This document shows positions 30,516-41,471 of a stretch of 64,000 bases of DNA, one piece after another. The first letter of the stretch is position 1, and each line of letters starts with the position of its first letter. The position numbers and the translations under genes are program-made. Source of the stretch: Alphaproteobacteria bacterium (lineage in GTDB: Bacteria; Pseudomonadota; Alphaproteobacteria; UBA9219; RGZA01); NCBI GenBank assembly GCA_021732145.1, contig JAKFVN010000007.1, positions 21,001-85,000 of the forward strand, read 5' to 3'. The notes beneath the pieces are model-generated. The model made no database searches. It had not been told where the DNA came from and saw nothing but the letters and a program-made list of their open reading frames with translations.

Positions 30516-32612
30516 TTAACCAGCGATGAACTTCGACAAGATTGCGAGCAAGAGCAGCGCAACGATGTTGATAATCTTAATCATCGGGTTAACGGCCGGG
30601 CCAGCGGTGTCCTTGTAAGGATCGCCAACCGTATCGCCTGTTACAGCGGCCTTGTGGGCATCGCTGCCCTTGCCGCCAAAATTGCCTTCTTCGATGTACT
30701 TTTTGGCGTTATCCCATGCGCCGCCGCCCGAGGTCATCGAGATAGCAACGAATACGCCCGTTACGATGGTGCCGAGCAACATCGCGCCAAGTGCGGTGAA
30801 CGCGGATGCAAGGCCGTTTACGAAGTAAATCACGCCAAACAATACAACCGGTGCGAACACTGGGAGAAGCGAAGGAACAACCATTTCGCCAATCGCGGCT
30901 TTGGTCAGCATATCTACAGCCTTGCCGTATTCGGGCTTGGCGGTGCCTTCCATAATGCCTTTGATTTCCTTGAACTGGCGGCGAACTTCAACCACTACGG
31001 AACCTGCGGCACGGCCCACAGCAGTCATGCCCATAGCACCGAACAGGTATGGCAGCAAACCACCCACCAGCAAGCCCACAACAACGTATGGATTTTGCAA
31101 TTCAAACGTTACGGATGTTTTCGGGAAGTAATGCTTCAAATCCTGAATGTAGGATGCAAACAATACCAGCGCCGCCAAACCGGCAGAACCGATGGCATAG
31201 CCTTTGGTCACCGCCTTGGTGGTGTTGCCAACCGCATCAAGCGCGTCGGTTACCACGCGAACTTCTTTTGGCAGGCTCGACATTTCAGCAATGCCGCCAG
31301 CGTTATCGGTCACAGGGCCGTAAGCATCAAGCGCTACGACCATGCCCGCCAGAGCAAGCATAGTGGTTGCGGCAATACCAATGCCGTAGAGACCGCCAAA
31401 CGTATAGGCAACCAGGATACCTGCGCAAATCACGATCACGGGCAATGCGGTGGATTCCATGGAAACCGCAAGACCTTGAATGACGTTGGTGCCGTGACCG
31501 GTTTGCGAAGCAGCAGCCACTGAACGCACAGGGCGGAAATTAGTGCCCGTGTAGTATTCAGTGATGACAATGAGCGCCCATGTCACGCCAAGACCGGTGA
31601 GAACGCAGATAATCAAATCCTTCATGTCGATGGTACGGCCATCGGTCAACGCAATGCTTGCGCCGTTGAAGGATTGATAGGTCAAGCCAATGATGAGCAC
31701 GGCGGAGATAACAGCCGACACCGTAAAGCCCTTATACAAAGCGCCCATGATGTTGTTGTCTTTGCCAAGCTTCACGAAGAAGCTGCCGATAACCGATGCC
31801 ACGATGCAAAGCGCACCAATCAGCAAAGGGTACATCATCATAATGCCGCGTGCATCACCGGTGAAGAACATCGCGCCCAGCAACATGGTCGCAACCATGG
31901 TTACGGCGTATGTTTCGAACAAGTCGGCAGCCATACCTGCGCAATCGCCCACATTGTCACCAACGTTATCTGCGATAACGGCTGGGTTACGTGGATCATC
32001 TTCTGGAATGCCTGCTTCAACCTTACCAACCAAATCAGCGCCTACGTCCGCGCCCTTGGTGAAGATACCGCCGCCAAGACGGGCGAAAATGGAAATCAGC
32101 GATGAACCGAAGCTAAGCGCAACCAATGCTTCAATCGTCGGGCGAATATCTTCGCTGCCGCCGGTTGCCAGCAAGTAGTAGTAATAGCCAGCCACGCCGA
32201 AGAGGCCCAAGCCAACAACCAGCATACCGGTTACTGCGCCCGATTTGAATGCGATGCTAAGCGCTGGCGCCAAACCGCCCGTTGCCGCTTGCGAGGTGCG
32301 CACGTTCGCGCGAACCGACACATACATACCGATGTAACCAGCGATGCCCGAAAGCACCGCGCCAATCACGAAGCCGATGCAGACTTTAGGGCCGAGAACA
32401 AAGAAAAGGATAATCGCAACAACCACACCCACAATACCGATGGTGGTGTATTGGCGGTTCAGGTAAGCGCCCGCGCCTTCCTGAATGGCTTTGGCAATTT
32501 CCTGCATTTTTGCATTGCCAGCGGATGCCTTGAAGATGCTGCTTGCGGTGAAAAGGCTGTATAAAATAGCCAGCGCCACGCACGCCAAAATAATAATAAA
32601 CGACTGTTCCAT
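30516..32612 (-). CDS. hppA: Membrane-bound H+-translocating pyrophosphatase, K+-independent type
   Basis: About 698 aa from M at 32612. '[54 protein letters not shown]'. '[10 protein letters not shown]' has Lys at the position diagnostic for K+-independent enzymes. Confidence 0.95.
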   Translation of the reverse strand: MEQSFIIILACVALAILYSLFTASSIFKASAGNAKMQEIAKAIQEGAGAYLNRQYTTIGIVGVVVAIILFFVLGPKVCIGFVIGAVLSGIAGYIGMYVSVRANVRTSQAATGGLAPALSIAFKSGAVTGMLVVGLGLFGVAGYYYYLLATGGSEDIRPTIEALVALSFGSSLISIFARLGGGIFTKGADVGADLVGKVEAGIPEDDPRNPAVIADNVGDNVGDCAGMAADLFETYAVTMVATMLLGAMFFTGDARGIMMMYPLLIGALCIVASVIGSFFVKLGKDNNIMGALYKGFTVSAVISAVLIIGLTYQSFNGASIALTDGRTIDMKDLIICVLTGLGVTWALIVITEYYTGTNFRPVRSVAAASQTGHGTNVIQGLAVSMESTALPVIVICAGILVAYTFGGLYGIGIAATTMLALAGMVVALDAYGPVTDNAGGIAEMSSLPKEVRVVTDALDAVGNTTKAVTKGYAIGSAGLAALVLFASYIQDLKHYFPKTSVTFELQNPYVVVGLLVGGLLPYLFGAMGMTAVGRAAGSVVVEVRRQFKEIKGIMEGTAKPEYGKAVDMLTKAAIGEMVVPSLLPVFAPVVLFGVIYFVNGLASAFTALGAMLLGTIVTGVFVAISMTSGGGAWDNAKKYIEEGNFGGKGSDAHKAAVTGDTVGDPYKDTAGPAVNPMIKIINIVALLLLAILSKFIAG

Positions 32613-32817
32613 AAGCATGGAAATGTCCCTTTCTTTGTGAAACCTATTGTAGAACTAGGAAATGAGCCAAGCGAATGCAGGCCCAATTAAGAAGCGGCAA
32701 GTTTCAACGCATGTGCGGGGGTTGGTCAAGGGGCAAATAAGGCAGAAATGCGTGTTATGGCGCGTAATGCGGCTTAAAAGACGCACTCTGCCATCAAATT
32801 GTGGGGATTAATTGGGT

Positions 32818-33330
32818 CTAGTTAAAGCGACGCTGGCTCACGCCCTGAATAAGCACGTCTTGAATGACTTTCTTATCCGCAAAGCCTTCCGTCACCATCA
32901 CCAGCTTGTTCTTGACCTTGTTGATATCAAGAAACTGGCCGTTGCGGTAGGAAGCCTTGTTCAAATTGCCATAGAGGGCGCTCATATAAGCATCCTTGAT
33001 TTTTGGAACCAAATGGCTGACCTCAGCAATATTTTTCTGTTCCGAAACCTGTAGCGCAACAATCATCGAAACCACTTCCTGCACATTGTCCTTGCCCAGC
33101 ACAGGCATAATCATCGGATCAAGCTTCAGGTAGAAGGAATTGGAGGGGCCATCGGAAACGTCGATGCCCGGGCCTTTGCTTTTTTTCTTTTCTTCTTTTT
33201 TCTCGCTTTTGCCGCTTTCGGCTTTTTTTTCACCGCCACCACCCGACGCGTAAGCAGGCGAAGCAACAAACAGCGTTGCGGCAAGCAGCATGCAAAGGGC
33301 GATTAAAAACGTGCGCATATAAAATCTCAA
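32818..33330 (-). CDS. Secreted/periplasmic protein, weakly FliL-like
   Basis: Signal peptide, Lys/Glu-rich low-complexity linker, then 'FYLKLDPMIMPVLGKDNVQEVVSMIVALQV'. The second Met (33318) may be the start. Confidence 0.55.
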   Translation of the reverse strand: MRFYMRTFLIALCMLLAATLFVASPAYASGGGGEKKAESGKSEKKEEKKKSKGPGIDVSDGPSNSFYLKLDPMIMPVLGKDNVQEVVSMIVALQVSEQKNIAEVSHLVPKIKDAYMSALYGNLNKASYRNGQFLDINKVKNKLVMVTEGFADKKVIQDVLIQGVSQRRFN

Positions 33331-33461
33331 TATCTTTTGAATATGTCTTCAACGAATAAGGAGAGTTTACACTGCAATGCAATAACATCCGTTTAACATT
33401 GCACGGCTTTTTAGCTAAATATGCGTGGTGGTAGAAGGGCTTAACGGCTGCGAAACGCGTT

Positions 33462-34454
33462 TTAGAAGTGCTGCCAGCCCTTTTGCTTGAGCATCATCAT
33501 CCGCTTATTGGCATCTAAAACCTGAATACCGCCCTCGCCATACTTTAATTGGCCGATTTTGGTTAATGGCACATTAATCTTAGTAGCTGCGATTTTTAAC
33601 AGGCTGGCTTCGCGCTCATCAATAATAAAAGCGAGTTCATAATCTTCGCCGCCCGTCAAAATCGCTTCCATATGTTCGGGCCATGCATCCAGCGCTTTTT
33701 TGGCGGCAGGTGACAGTGGAATTTTATCGGCTTCGATAATCGCCTGCGCTTGCGATGCAACGGCCATGTGGCCGATATCCGCCGCCAGGCCATCGGAAAT
33801 ATCAATTGCCGCCAAAGCAAAAGTGCGGATGGTGCGCGCCAATTCCAAGCGTGGTTCGGGTGCATAATGGCGCTGCTTTAAAAATTCGATATCGTCGGAA
33901 TTGACGCCGTATAGCTTTTTACCCTGTGCGGCCATTAGGCCAAGCGTTGAATCCCCAATCGTGCCGCTGACATAAATGTCATACACATCGCTGGGCATCA
34001 TTGCACGTTTCAGCGTGCGGCGCATGAGCTGGCCATGCGGCACCACGCCGAATGCGGTGATTGAAAAATGCATCGCGCCTTCGCTGCGCACGGTGTCGCC
34101 GCCCATTAAGTGAATGGCGTATTTTTTCTGATCACCCTGCAAAGTTTCAGAAAAGGCCTGCAACCAATCATCGGTCACATCCTTGTTCAGCGCGGTAACC
34201 AGCGTATAGCTGACGGGCTGCGCGCCCATCGCAGCTAAATCTGACAGATTGCTGCGCAATAAACGCTGCGCGATGCTTTGCGGGGTATCAGTGCCCAGAA
34301 AATGCACGCCTTCCATCATCGCATCCGTCGTCACCACCAAATCAACGCCTGGCGGTGTCTGCATAATCGCCGCATCATCCGTCAAGCCCAATGCGCCCGG
34401 AAAATCCTTGGCGAGCGGTTTAAAGAAACGCGCGATACGGTCAAATTCATTCAT
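33462..34454 (-). CDS. thiL: Thiamine-monophosphate kinase
   Basis: 330 aa, 'LTDDAAIM', 'TTDAMMEGVHF', 'IDISDGLAADIGHM', 'ILTGGEDYELAF'. Confidence 0.95.
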   Translation of the reverse strand: MNEFDRIARFFKPLAKDFPGALGLTDDAAIMQTPPGVDLVVTTDAMMEGVHFLGTDTPQSIAQRLLRSNLSDLAAMGAQPVSYTLVTALNKDVTDDWLQAFSETLQGDQKKYAIHLMGGDTVRSEGAMHFSITAFGVVPHGQLMRRTLKRAMMPSDVYDIYVSGTIGDSTLGLMAAQGKKLYGVNSDDIEFLKQRHYAPEPRLELARTIRTFALAAIDISDGLAADIGHMAVASQAQAIIEADKIPLSPAAKKALDAWPEHMEAILTGGEDYELAFIIDEREASLLKIAATKINVPLTKIGQLKYGEGGIQVLDANKRMMMLKQKGWQHF

Positions 34455-34472
34455 GGATTGGCCTTAATGTGA

Positions 34473-34958
34473 TTAGCTGCGGAGGGATTTGGAAACTTTA
34501 TCAAGCACGGCGTTGACCAATGCAGGCTCTTTTCCTGCAAAGAAGCCATGCGCAACATTGACGTAATCATTGATGATAATGGCGGTATCGGTTTTGGCAT
34601 TATTGAGCAATTCCCCGACGCCTGCACGCAAAATGCTTTTGATGATTTTTTCTAATCTGTCCATCGGCCATTTGGGGTCAAGGCCGCCGGCGACCATATC
34701 ATCAATATCTTTCTGGCGAGCCAGCGTTCCATCAACGATGGATTTGAATAATTCCGCATCAAAATCTTCCGGCCACATTTTATTATCTTTTGGCGCATCC
34801 ACATCAACCGGCATGTTACGTTGCAAGAAATCCTGCACGGTTGTGCCTGATGCATTGCCCGTATAATCGATGGTGTACAGCGCCTGCACGGCGGCCATGC
34901 GCGCGGCAGATTTCTGCGCGGGAGATGAGGGTTTTACTTTTTCTAATGCTTCGGACAT
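34473..34958 (-). CDS. nusB: Transcription antitermination factor NusB
   Basis: 161 aa, 'SAARMAAVQALYTIDYTG', 'IINDYVNVAHGFFAGKEPALVNAVLDKV', in the rib cluster. Confidence 0.93.
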   Translation of the reverse strand: MSEALEKVKPSSPAQKSAARMAAVQALYTIDYTGNASGTTVQDFLQRNMPVDVDAPKDNKMWPEDFDAELFKSIVDGTLARQKDIDDMVAGGLDPKWPMDRLEKIIKSILRAGVGELLNNAKTDTAIIINDYVNVAHGFFAGKEPALVNAVLDKVSKSLRS

Positions 34959-34988
34959 TTATAACTTTCTTCTTACTTATTCGCGTAT

Positions 34989-35459
34989 TTATTCTCTGGG
35001 CCACAGGCCAAGTTTTGCTTTTAATGAAATCATATCAAGGCAGGTTTGCGCCGCAGCGCCGCCTTTGTTTTCGCCGGTGATGCTGGCGCGTTCCCATGCT
35101 TGTTCTTCGGTATAAGTGGTGAGAATGCCATTGCCAAGCGCGAGTGAATAATTGGCGGTTAAATCGCTAAGCGCACGGCTGCTTTCATTGGATACCACTT
35201 CAAAGTGATAGGTATCACCTTTAATCACGCAGCCAAGGGTAATAAAGCCATCAAAGCGCCGACGCGCCGGATGGTATTGCTTCATTTTAATGCCGTATAA
35301 AACACCCGCTGGAATTTCCAATGCGCCGGGCACTTCAAATTTTTCAAACGTCGCGCCATTGGCGTTCAGCACAATCAATGCACCCTTCAACAACTCCGCA
35401 GAGATGTCTTTATAAAATGGTGCCTCGACAATCATGATGTGCGGTTTTTTATCAGCCAT
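34989..35459 (-). CDS. ribH: 6,7-dimethyl-8-ribityllumazine synthase
   Basis: 156 aa, 'FEVPGALEIPAGV', 'FDGFITLGCVIKGDTYHFEVVSNESSRAL'. Confidence 0.94.
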   Translation of the reverse strand: MADKKPHIMIVEAPFYKDISAELLKGALIVLNANGATFEKFEVPGALEIPAGVLYGIKMKQYHPARRRFDGFITLGCVIKGDTYHFEVVSNESSRALSDLTANYSLALGNGILTTYTEEQAWERASITGENKGGAAAQTCLDMISLKAKLGLWPRE

Positions 35460-35462
35460 AAT

Positions 35463-36596
35463 TTACGAACCTTTGATGGGTCTGTGGCCTTCAACGGATA
35501 ATCCATATCCATCAAGTCCAACCACCAGCTTCTTAGGGGAGTTGGTGAGCAAAATCATCTTCTTAATGCCTAAATCGAGCAGAATTTGGGCACCCACCCC
35601 GTAATCACGCAAGCTTTGCGCGGGTTTTTCGCCTGCTTCTTCGGCCATTAAACGCTGTGACAGAGTGCTGGGTTGCGGTTCGCGCAGCAATACAATCGCG
35701 CCGCGGCCTTCTTTTGCAATCGCCTGCATGGCGGCTTGAATCTCCCCGCCCCGGCCATCGCTGTGATCGCCCAATACATCTTCCAGAACATTGATTGCGT
35801 GCATACGCACCAGCACGGGCGCATCGCCGCTTAAATCGCCCTTCACTAATGCAATGTGCTCGGCATATGAAACCTTGTTGGCATAGACATGCATTTGGAA
35901 TTCGCCGCCGAATACCGAATGGAATGGCTGGCTGATACGCTTTTCAATTATCGTTTCCTTGCGGCGGCGGTATGCGATTAAATCAGCAATCGTACCAACC
36001 TTCATATTATGCAATTGCGCAAATGCAATCAGATCAGGAAGACGCGCCATGCTGCCATCATCCTTCATGATTTCGCAAATTACGCCCGCTGGCAGCAGCC
36101 CCGCCAGGCGCGCAATATCAACCGCGGCTTCGGTGTGGCCTGTGCGCACCAATACGCCGCCATCCTTTGCAATCAGCGGGAATACGTGGCCGGGCGTCAC
36201 GATATCTTCGGGGCGCGTTTCGGGGTCAATCGCAACCGCAATCGTTCGCGCGCGGTCGGCGGCGGAAATGCCTGTGGTAACGCCTTCGCGCGCTTCAATC
36301 GAAACCGTGAATGCCGTTTGATGGCGCGTGCCATTATTCGAACTCATCGGCGGGATGTTGAGGCGTTCGACCATTTGCCTATCCATCGCCAGACAAATCA
36401 AACCACGCGCATGTTTTGCCATGAAATTCACGGCATCGGCATTGCACATTTGGGCGGGCATAATAATGTCGCCTTCGTTTTCACGGTTTTCATCATCCGC
36501 CAAAATGAACATGCGGCCCGCTTTTGCTTCGGCAATAATTTCTTCGGGCGTTGATAACGCCTTATGCCATTCCATGTTTACCGCTGCGTTTGCCAT
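35463..36596 (-). CDS. ribBA: 3,4-dihydroxy-2-butanone-4-phosphate synthase with degenerate GTP cyclohydrolase II-like C-terminal domain
   Basis: RibB part intact ('[21 protein letters not shown]', '[29 protein letters not shown]'). RibA-like part lacks the SLRCDCG zinc motif. Confidence 0.9.
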   Translation of the reverse strand: MANAAVNMEWHKALSTPEEIIAEAKAGRMFILADDENRENEGDIIMPAQMCNADAVNFMAKHARGLICLAMDRQMVERLNIPPMSSNNGTRHQTAFTVSIEAREGVTTGISAADRARTIAVAIDPETRPEDIVTPGHVFPLIAKDGGVLVRTGHTEAAVDIARLAGLLPAGVICEIMKDDGSMARLPDLIAFAQLHNMKVGTIADLIAYRRRKETIIEKRISQPFHSVFGGEFQMHVYANKVSYAEHIALVKGDLSGDAPVLVRMHAINVLEDVLGDHSDGRGGEIQAAMQAIAKEGRGAIVLLREPQPSTLSQRLMAEEAGEKPAQSLRDYGVGAQILLDLGIKKMILLTNSPKKLVVGLDGYGLSVEGHRPIKGS

Positions 36597-37195
36597 TATG
36601 AAGCCTTATAGTTTTGAAGGCGCGCGACATAGCGCGCCAGCATATCAATTTCAATATTCACTGATGTGCCAGCTTTTACATGCTGGATACCGGTGTTGGT
36701 AAAGGTGTGCGGAATAATCATCACACCAAAGCGGTTACCTTCCACGCTGTTTACTGTAAGCGAAATTCCGTCAATCGTAATGCACCCCTTTGTCGCAATG
36801 TAGGGGGCCAAATCCTTAGAAACCGTAAAGTCAAAGCGCCAGCCATCGCCCTCTTCCCGCACGCTTACGCACTCACCCACGCCGTCCACATGGCCATAAA
36901 CCAGATGCCCGCCCAGCTCATCGCCCAGTTTAAGCGAACCTTCCAGATTAACGGCGGTATGGAATGCCCATTTGCCAACGGTTGTCTTGGCAAGTGTTTC
37001 TGCCGACACCTGAACCTTAAACGTATCACCGGTTTTTTCGGTGAGCGTTAGGCACACGCCGTTGCACGCAATGGACGCGCCGATTTTGGCAGCATTCAGA
37101 TTCAAATTTTTGGTTTGGATAGCAAGCTCCACATCGCACTCGGTTTTTTCAACCGCGACAATCAGCCCCACATCCTGAATTAACCCTGTAAACAT
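36596..37195 (-). CDS. ribE: Riboflavin synthase alpha chain
   Basis: 199 aa, MFTGLIQDVG start, 'GASIACNGVCLTL', 'LGGHLVYGHVDGVGE', 'TIDGISLTVN'. Confidence 0.95.
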   Translation of the reverse strand: MFTGLIQDVGLIVAVEKTECDVELAIQTKNLNLNAAKIGASIACNGVCLTLTEKTGDTFKVQVSAETLAKTTVGKWAFHTAVNLEGSLKLGDELGGHLVYGHVDGVGECVSVREEGDGWRFDFTVSKDLAPYIATKGCITIDGISLTVNSVEGNRFGVMIIPHTFTNTGIQHVKAGTSVNIEIDMLARYVARLQNYKAS

Positions 37196-37204
37196 TGCAC
37201 TCTT

Positions 37205-38305
37205 CTATCCTGCCCGAACGAAGCTTTCCAGCCTGTCATTGCCAAGCATCTTGCACGCATATGGCTTGAATTGGTGGCGCTGCACCAAGGTTTCAACCCC
37301 CAATGGCTTCAGGCTTGGCTTGCCATCATCGCCAATCAGCGACGGCGCAGTAATCCATTCCAGCCTATCAATCACGCCGTCTTTAATCAGCGCAGCCGCC
37401 AGATACGCGCCGCCTTCGACCAGCACGCGCGTTAATCCGCGTTCGCCCAATTTGCGCGCAGCAACGCCCAAATCAATATAGCCATCATCATTGGTTGGAA
37501 CGGTGAGCACAATTGCGCCGCGCTTTTCCAATTCCTTGATTTTCCCGGCATCGCTTTTTTCGCGCGTGATAATCCAAAGCGGTTTTTCACCCGCGGCTGT
37601 GACCATTTTTCCGGTCATTGGAATATTCAATTGCCTGTCCACCACAATGCGGATGGGTGATGCTTTTTCAAGGCCCGCCAAACGGCAAGTCAGTTCAGGG
37701 TCATCCGCCAACACCGTGCCAATGCCCACCATTACAGCGTCATTCGATGCGCGCAGCGTATGCACATATTGGCGCGCGGTTTCGCCGGTTATCCAGCGGC
37801 TTTCGCCGCTTTCGGTGGCGATGCGGCCATCGAGTGTGCTGGCCAATTTCAATGTGAACATGGGCCGGCCATGCTTCACGCGCTTTAAAAAACCTTCCTG
37901 CTGGAATGCGGCTTCTTCGGCCAGCACACCCGAAACCACTTCAATGCCCGCAGCGCGCAGCATCGTAAAACCTTTACCACTCACACGTGGATCCGGATCT
38001 TCCATCGTTGCGACTACACGCGCAATGCCCGCGTTAATTAAAGCTTCGGAACATGGAGGGGTTTTACCGTGATGGGAGCAAGGCTCTAAGGTCACATACG
38101 CAGTTGCGCCTTTGGCTTTATCTCCCGCTTGCGCAATCGCTTGCGTTTCCGCATGCGGGCGGCCCCCCGGCTGCGTTACGCCGCGGCCAACAATCATGCC
38201 GTCTTTGACAAGCACGCAGCCAACCGATGGGTTTGGCGCCACCTGCCCTAACATGCGCGCGCCCATATTCAGCGCGATTTTCATATAGTCGATGTCGTTG
38301 TGCAT
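37205..38305 (-). CDS. ribD: Bifunctional diaminohydroxyphosphoribosylaminopyrimidine deaminase / reductase
   Basis: 366 aa, 'PHAETQAI', 'VTLEPCSHHGKTPPCSEALI', C-terminal reductase 'LASTLDGRIATESGESRWITGE'. Confidence 0.96.
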   Translation of the reverse strand: MHNDIDYMKIALNMGARMLGQVAPNPSVGCVLVKDGMIVGRGVTQPGGRPHAETQAIAQAGDKAKGATAYVTLEPCSHHGKTPPCSEALINAGIARVVATMEDPDPRVSGKGFTMLRAAGIEVVSGVLAEEAAFQQEGFLKRVKHGRPMFTLKLASTLDGRIATESGESRWITGETARQYVHTLRASNDAVMVGIGTVLADDPELTCRLAGLEKASPIRIVVDRQLNIPMTGKMVTAAGEKPLWIITREKSDAGKIKELEKRGAIVLTVPTNDDGYIDLGVAARKLGERGLTRVLVEGGAYLAAALIKDGVIDRLEWITAPSLIGDDGKPSLKPLGVETLVQRHQFKPYACKMLGNDRLESFVRAG

Positions 38306-38779
38306 TTAGGTGCCGGATTTCTGGTTATCTTGGCGCAGATTATCAATGAATTCATTGAAATCATCTGGCTCACGGAAATCTTTATAAACCGATGCGTAAC
38401 GCACATAGCCAACGTGGTCGAGCGTCAATAACGCATCCATCACATATTCGCCGATTTGTTTGGTGGTGATTTCGTTTTCACCCAAAGATTCCAACTGGCG
38501 CACGATGCTGTTCACCACGGCTTCAATGCGTTCTTCATCAATCGGGCGTTTGCGAAGCGCAAGACGAAGCGAGCGTTCAACCTTGCTGCGTTCAAAGGGC
38601 TGGCGTTCGCCATCCGATTTCTTGATAACGATGAGTTCGCGCAATTGCACGCGCTCAAACGTCGTGAAGCGCGCACCGCATTGATTGCACTGACGGCGAC
38701 GACGAATAGCCGCATCATCATCCGTTGAACGGCTGTCTTTTACTTGGCTATCTTCATGTCCGCAGAACGGGCAGCGCAT
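38306..38779 (-). CDS. nrdR: Transcriptional repressor NrdR
   Basis: '[46 protein letters not shown]'. Confidence 0.97.
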   Translation of the reverse strand: MRCPFCGHEDSQVKDSRSTDDDAAIRRRRQCNQCGARFTTFERVQLRELIVIKKSDGERQPFERSKVERSLRLALRKRPIDEERIEAVVNSIVRQLESLGENEITTKQIGEYVMDALLTLDHVGYVRYASVYKDFREPDDFNEFIDNLRQDNQKSGT

Positions 38780-38787
38780 AAATGCTC

Positions 38788-40110
38788 CTACCTTGTTTCA
38801 GCCTGGTAAATCGGGAAACGATCGCACAGGGCTTTCACCTCCGCCTTTACCTTGGCTTCGACCAAATTGTTGCCATCAGGATTTTGTGCAAGCGTAGCAA
38901 CGGTTTCCGCAATCCAGTTTGCAATCTGCTTGAACTCGGCCTTAGTGAATCCGCGCGTTGTTGCGGCGGGTGAACCCAAACGCACGCCCGAAGTCACGGT
39001 TGGCGGTTTGGTATCAAACGGAATGCCGTTCTTGTTCGATGTCATGCCTGCGTTTTCCAAAGCAGTCGTCGCATCCTTACCCGTGATGTTCTTTGATGTT
39101 AAATCGACGAGCACAATGTGGCTGTCGGTTCCGCCCGATACAACGCCGAAGCCGTGGCTTACAAGGGTGTCAGCAAGAATGCGTGCGTTATCAAGAACAT
39201 TTTGCGCATAGGTTTTAAATGCAGGTTGCAATGCTTCACCAAACGCAACCGCCTTTGCAGCAATCACATGCATGAGTGGGCCGCCCTGAATACCCGGGAA
39301 GATAGCGGAGTTGAATTTTTTACCGAGTTCCGGGTCGTTCGATAAAATCATGCCGCCACGTGGGCCGCGCAATGTTTTATGCGTGGTGGTGGTTGCAACA
39401 TGCGCATGCGGGAACGGGCTTGGGTACACGCCGCCAGCAATCAAACCGGCATAATGCGCCATATCCACCATAAACACTGCACCAACTTCATCGGCAATGT
39501 TGCGGAAACGTGCGAAGTCGATGGTGCGCGGGTAAGCCGAGCCACCAGCGATAATCATCTTCGGTTTATGCTTGCGTGCCAATTCTTCCATTTGTTCGTA
39601 ATCAATCAAATGCGTATCGCGCTTCACGCCGTAGCTGACCACGTTAAACCATTTGCCGGATTGATTGACGGATGCGCCGTGGGTTAAGTGACCACCAGCA
39701 GCTAAATCCAAACCCATGAACGTATCACCGGGCTTCATCACCGCCATGAACACGGCCTGGTTTGCTTGGGAGCCGGAATTGGGTTGCACGTTGGCATAGG
39801 TGCAGCCGAATAATTTGCAGGCGCGGTCAATCGCCAGTTTTTCGGCGATATCGACATATTCGCAGCCATTGTAATAACGCTTGCCCGGATAACCTTCGGC
39901 GTATTTGTTGGTGAGCACGGAACCTTGCGCTTCCAATACCGCGCGGGACACGATGTTTTCCGAGGCAATCAATTCAATCTGGTCTTGCTGGCGGACAAGT
40001 TCGCCGCGCAGCGCTTCAAACAATTCAGGGTCGGATTTACGAACAGATTCTTCAAAGAACCGGTTACGAATTCCTGCAACGCTGTCATTTGCGGGTTGTG
40101 CTAAAGCCAT
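38788..40110 (-). CDS. glyA: Serine hydroxymethyltransferase
   Basis: 440 aa, '[40 protein letters not shown]', '[19 protein letters not shown]'. Confidence 0.97.
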   Translation of the reverse strand: MALAQPANDSVAGIRNRFFEESVRKSDPELFEALRGELVRQQDQIELIASENIVSRAVLEAQGSVLTNKYAEGYPGKRYYNGCEYVDIAEKLAIDRACKLFGCTYANVQPNSGSQANQAVFMAVMKPGDTFMGLDLAAGGHLTHGASVNQSGKWFNVVSYGVKRDTHLIDYEQMEELARKHKPKMIIAGGSAYPRTIDFARFRNIADEVGAVFMVDMAHYAGLIAGGVYPSPFPHAHVATTTTHKTLRGPRGGMILSNDPELGKKFNSAIFPGIQGGPLMHVIAAKAVAFGEALQPAFKTYAQNVLDNARILADTLVSHGFGVVSGGTDSHIVLVDLTSKNITGKDATTALENAGMTSNKNGIPFDTKPPTVTSGVRLGSPAATTRGFTKAEFKQIANWIAETVATLAQNPDGNNLVEAKVKAEVKALCDRFPIYQAETR

Positions 40111-40124
40111 TGGTCTTACCTTTC

Positions 40125-40574
40125 TTATAATTTATTCGGATCAAGTTTGTTTAATTTTTCAACGCGTTCGGCATATCGCCCGCCCAGAAATTCGGTTTTC
40201 AAAAAGACTTCCACGCAATCTCTGATAAGGTCATAGCCCATGAAATCAGCCGCAAGGCTGAGGATATTCGCATCATTATGCTGGCGCGCCATTTTGGCGG
40301 CGGTCACGTGCGGGCAAAGCGCTGCGCGCACATGCTGAAAACGATTGGCTGCCATCGCAATGCCATTGCCAGAGCCGCAGATGATAATTGCCTTACCTGC
40401 TTTGCCGTCTTTTAAGGCCAGCGCAGCAGCGACGCCAAAGTCCTGGCTATCTACGCGGTCGGCGCTTTTTGTTCCGAGATCAAGCGTCATGAAACCGAGG
40501 CTCTCGATGAACTTAATCAGCTCGCCCTTATAGGCAAAACCGCGATGGTCGGATGCAAGTGCGATAGTTTCCAT
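40125..40574 (-). CDS. rpiB: Ribose-5-phosphate isomerase B
   Basis: ORF extends to 40955, but the conserved start is '[16 protein letters not shown]' at 40574. '[18 protein letters not shown]'. Confidence 0.93.
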   Translation of the reverse strand: METIALASDHRGFAYKGELIKFIESLGFMTLDLGTKSADRVDSQDFGVAAALALKDGKAGKAIIICGSGNGIAMAANRFQHVRAALCPHVTAAKMARQHNDANILSLAADFMGYDLIRDCVEVFLKTEFLGGRYAERVEKLNKLDPNKL

Positions 40575-40686
40575 AATTGTTAAAAACCCGGTCTTTGGCA
40601 GAAATTTAAAGGAGGCAAAGACTATCAAAAATGGGGCTTTAAACAAAGCCTTTCTGAAAACATTATTTTTATGCTGAAATGCCCTT

Positions 40687-40893
40687 ATGAACAGCAAAAA
40701 CGGCACGAAAACTACCAAGGAAATCCTCTTCGAAATCACGCACATGGGCGCCGTTGCAAGGGTTACGGCCATTGACCCTATCACTGGCACCGAAGTGGTT
40801 ATCCAAGGCCCTGCCAGCGCAGGCGATGCCGTTTTAAAGCAAAACGCCGCCCGAAAACTGATGTTCGTGCTCAACAAAGAAAAGAAAAAATGA
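40687..40893 (+). CDS. Small conserved alphaproteobacterial-type protein (DUF6898-like)
   Basis: 68 aa, 'EILFEITHMGAVARVTAIDPITGTEVVIQGPASAGDAVLKQNAARKLMFVL'; abuts the downstream GNAT gene. Confidence 0.65.
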   Translation: MNSKNGTKTTKEILFEITHMGAVARVTAIDPITGTEVVIQGPASAGDAVLKQNAARKLMFVLNKEKKK

Positions 40894-41471
40894 ACCTGCA
40901 ATCTGTCACGTTGGAAAACGAAATTGTCCGCCTTGTTCCACTTACACTTGACCATGCAAAGGAACTGGGCGCAGCCGCTGCCGATGGCGCGTTATGGGAA
41001 CCGCAATATTCATCCATCCCATTGCCTAATGAAGAAACAAAATATATCCAAAACGCATTGAATGCCTGTGATGCAAAAATTTGCATTGCATTCGCAGTCA
41101 TCGAGCAACAATCGGGCGATTTAATCGGCACCACGCGGCTTTATCACTACGATGAGGAAAACGAACGTATTATGCTTGGCTACACATGGTATGCGAAACG
41201 CGCACAGGGTTCGAAAATCAACCCTTCATGTAAATTATTAGTGTTAGCGCACGCGTTTGAAATGTTGAATTGCGGCGCTGTTGAATTCCAAGTAGACAGC
41301 ACCAATGAACGATCATTGGCGGCAGTCAAAAAACTTGGTGCAAAACAGGATGGCATTTTGCGCAATCACAAAAAACGCCGTGATGGCAGCTATAGAGACA
41401 CGGTATCTTTCAGCATCACACGTGAAGAATGGCCACATATCAAACAACAGCTACAACAGAGAGTGGCCTGA
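40890..41471 (+). CDS. GNAT family N-acetyltransferase (RimJ/RimL-like)
   Basis: 193 aa, 'IMLGYTWYAKRAQGSKINPSCKLLVLAHAFEMLNCGAVEFQVDSTNERSLAAVKKLGAKQDGILRNH'. Confidence 0.88.
   Translation: MNLQSVTLENEIVRLVPLTLDHAKELGAAAADGALWEPQYSSIPLPNEETKYIQNALNACDAKICIAFAVIEQQSGDLIGTTRLYHYDEENERIMLGYTWYAKRAQGSKINPSCKLLVLAHAFEMLNCGAVEFQVDSTNERSLAAVKKLGAKQDGILRNHKKRRDGSYRDTVSFSITREEWPHIKQQLQQRVA

Noticed and set aside
30417-31523. 368-aa plus-strand ORF opposite hppA
   Set aside because: Antisense to the well-supported hppA. The translation is His/Gln/Asn-rich low-quality sequence with no family resemblance; it is an artefact of codon bias.
40575-40955. N-terminal extension of rpiB in the ORF track
   Set aside because: The extension translates the divergent intergenic region and antisense of the 68-aa gene. 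RpiB homology begins at [12 protein letters not shown] (40574).
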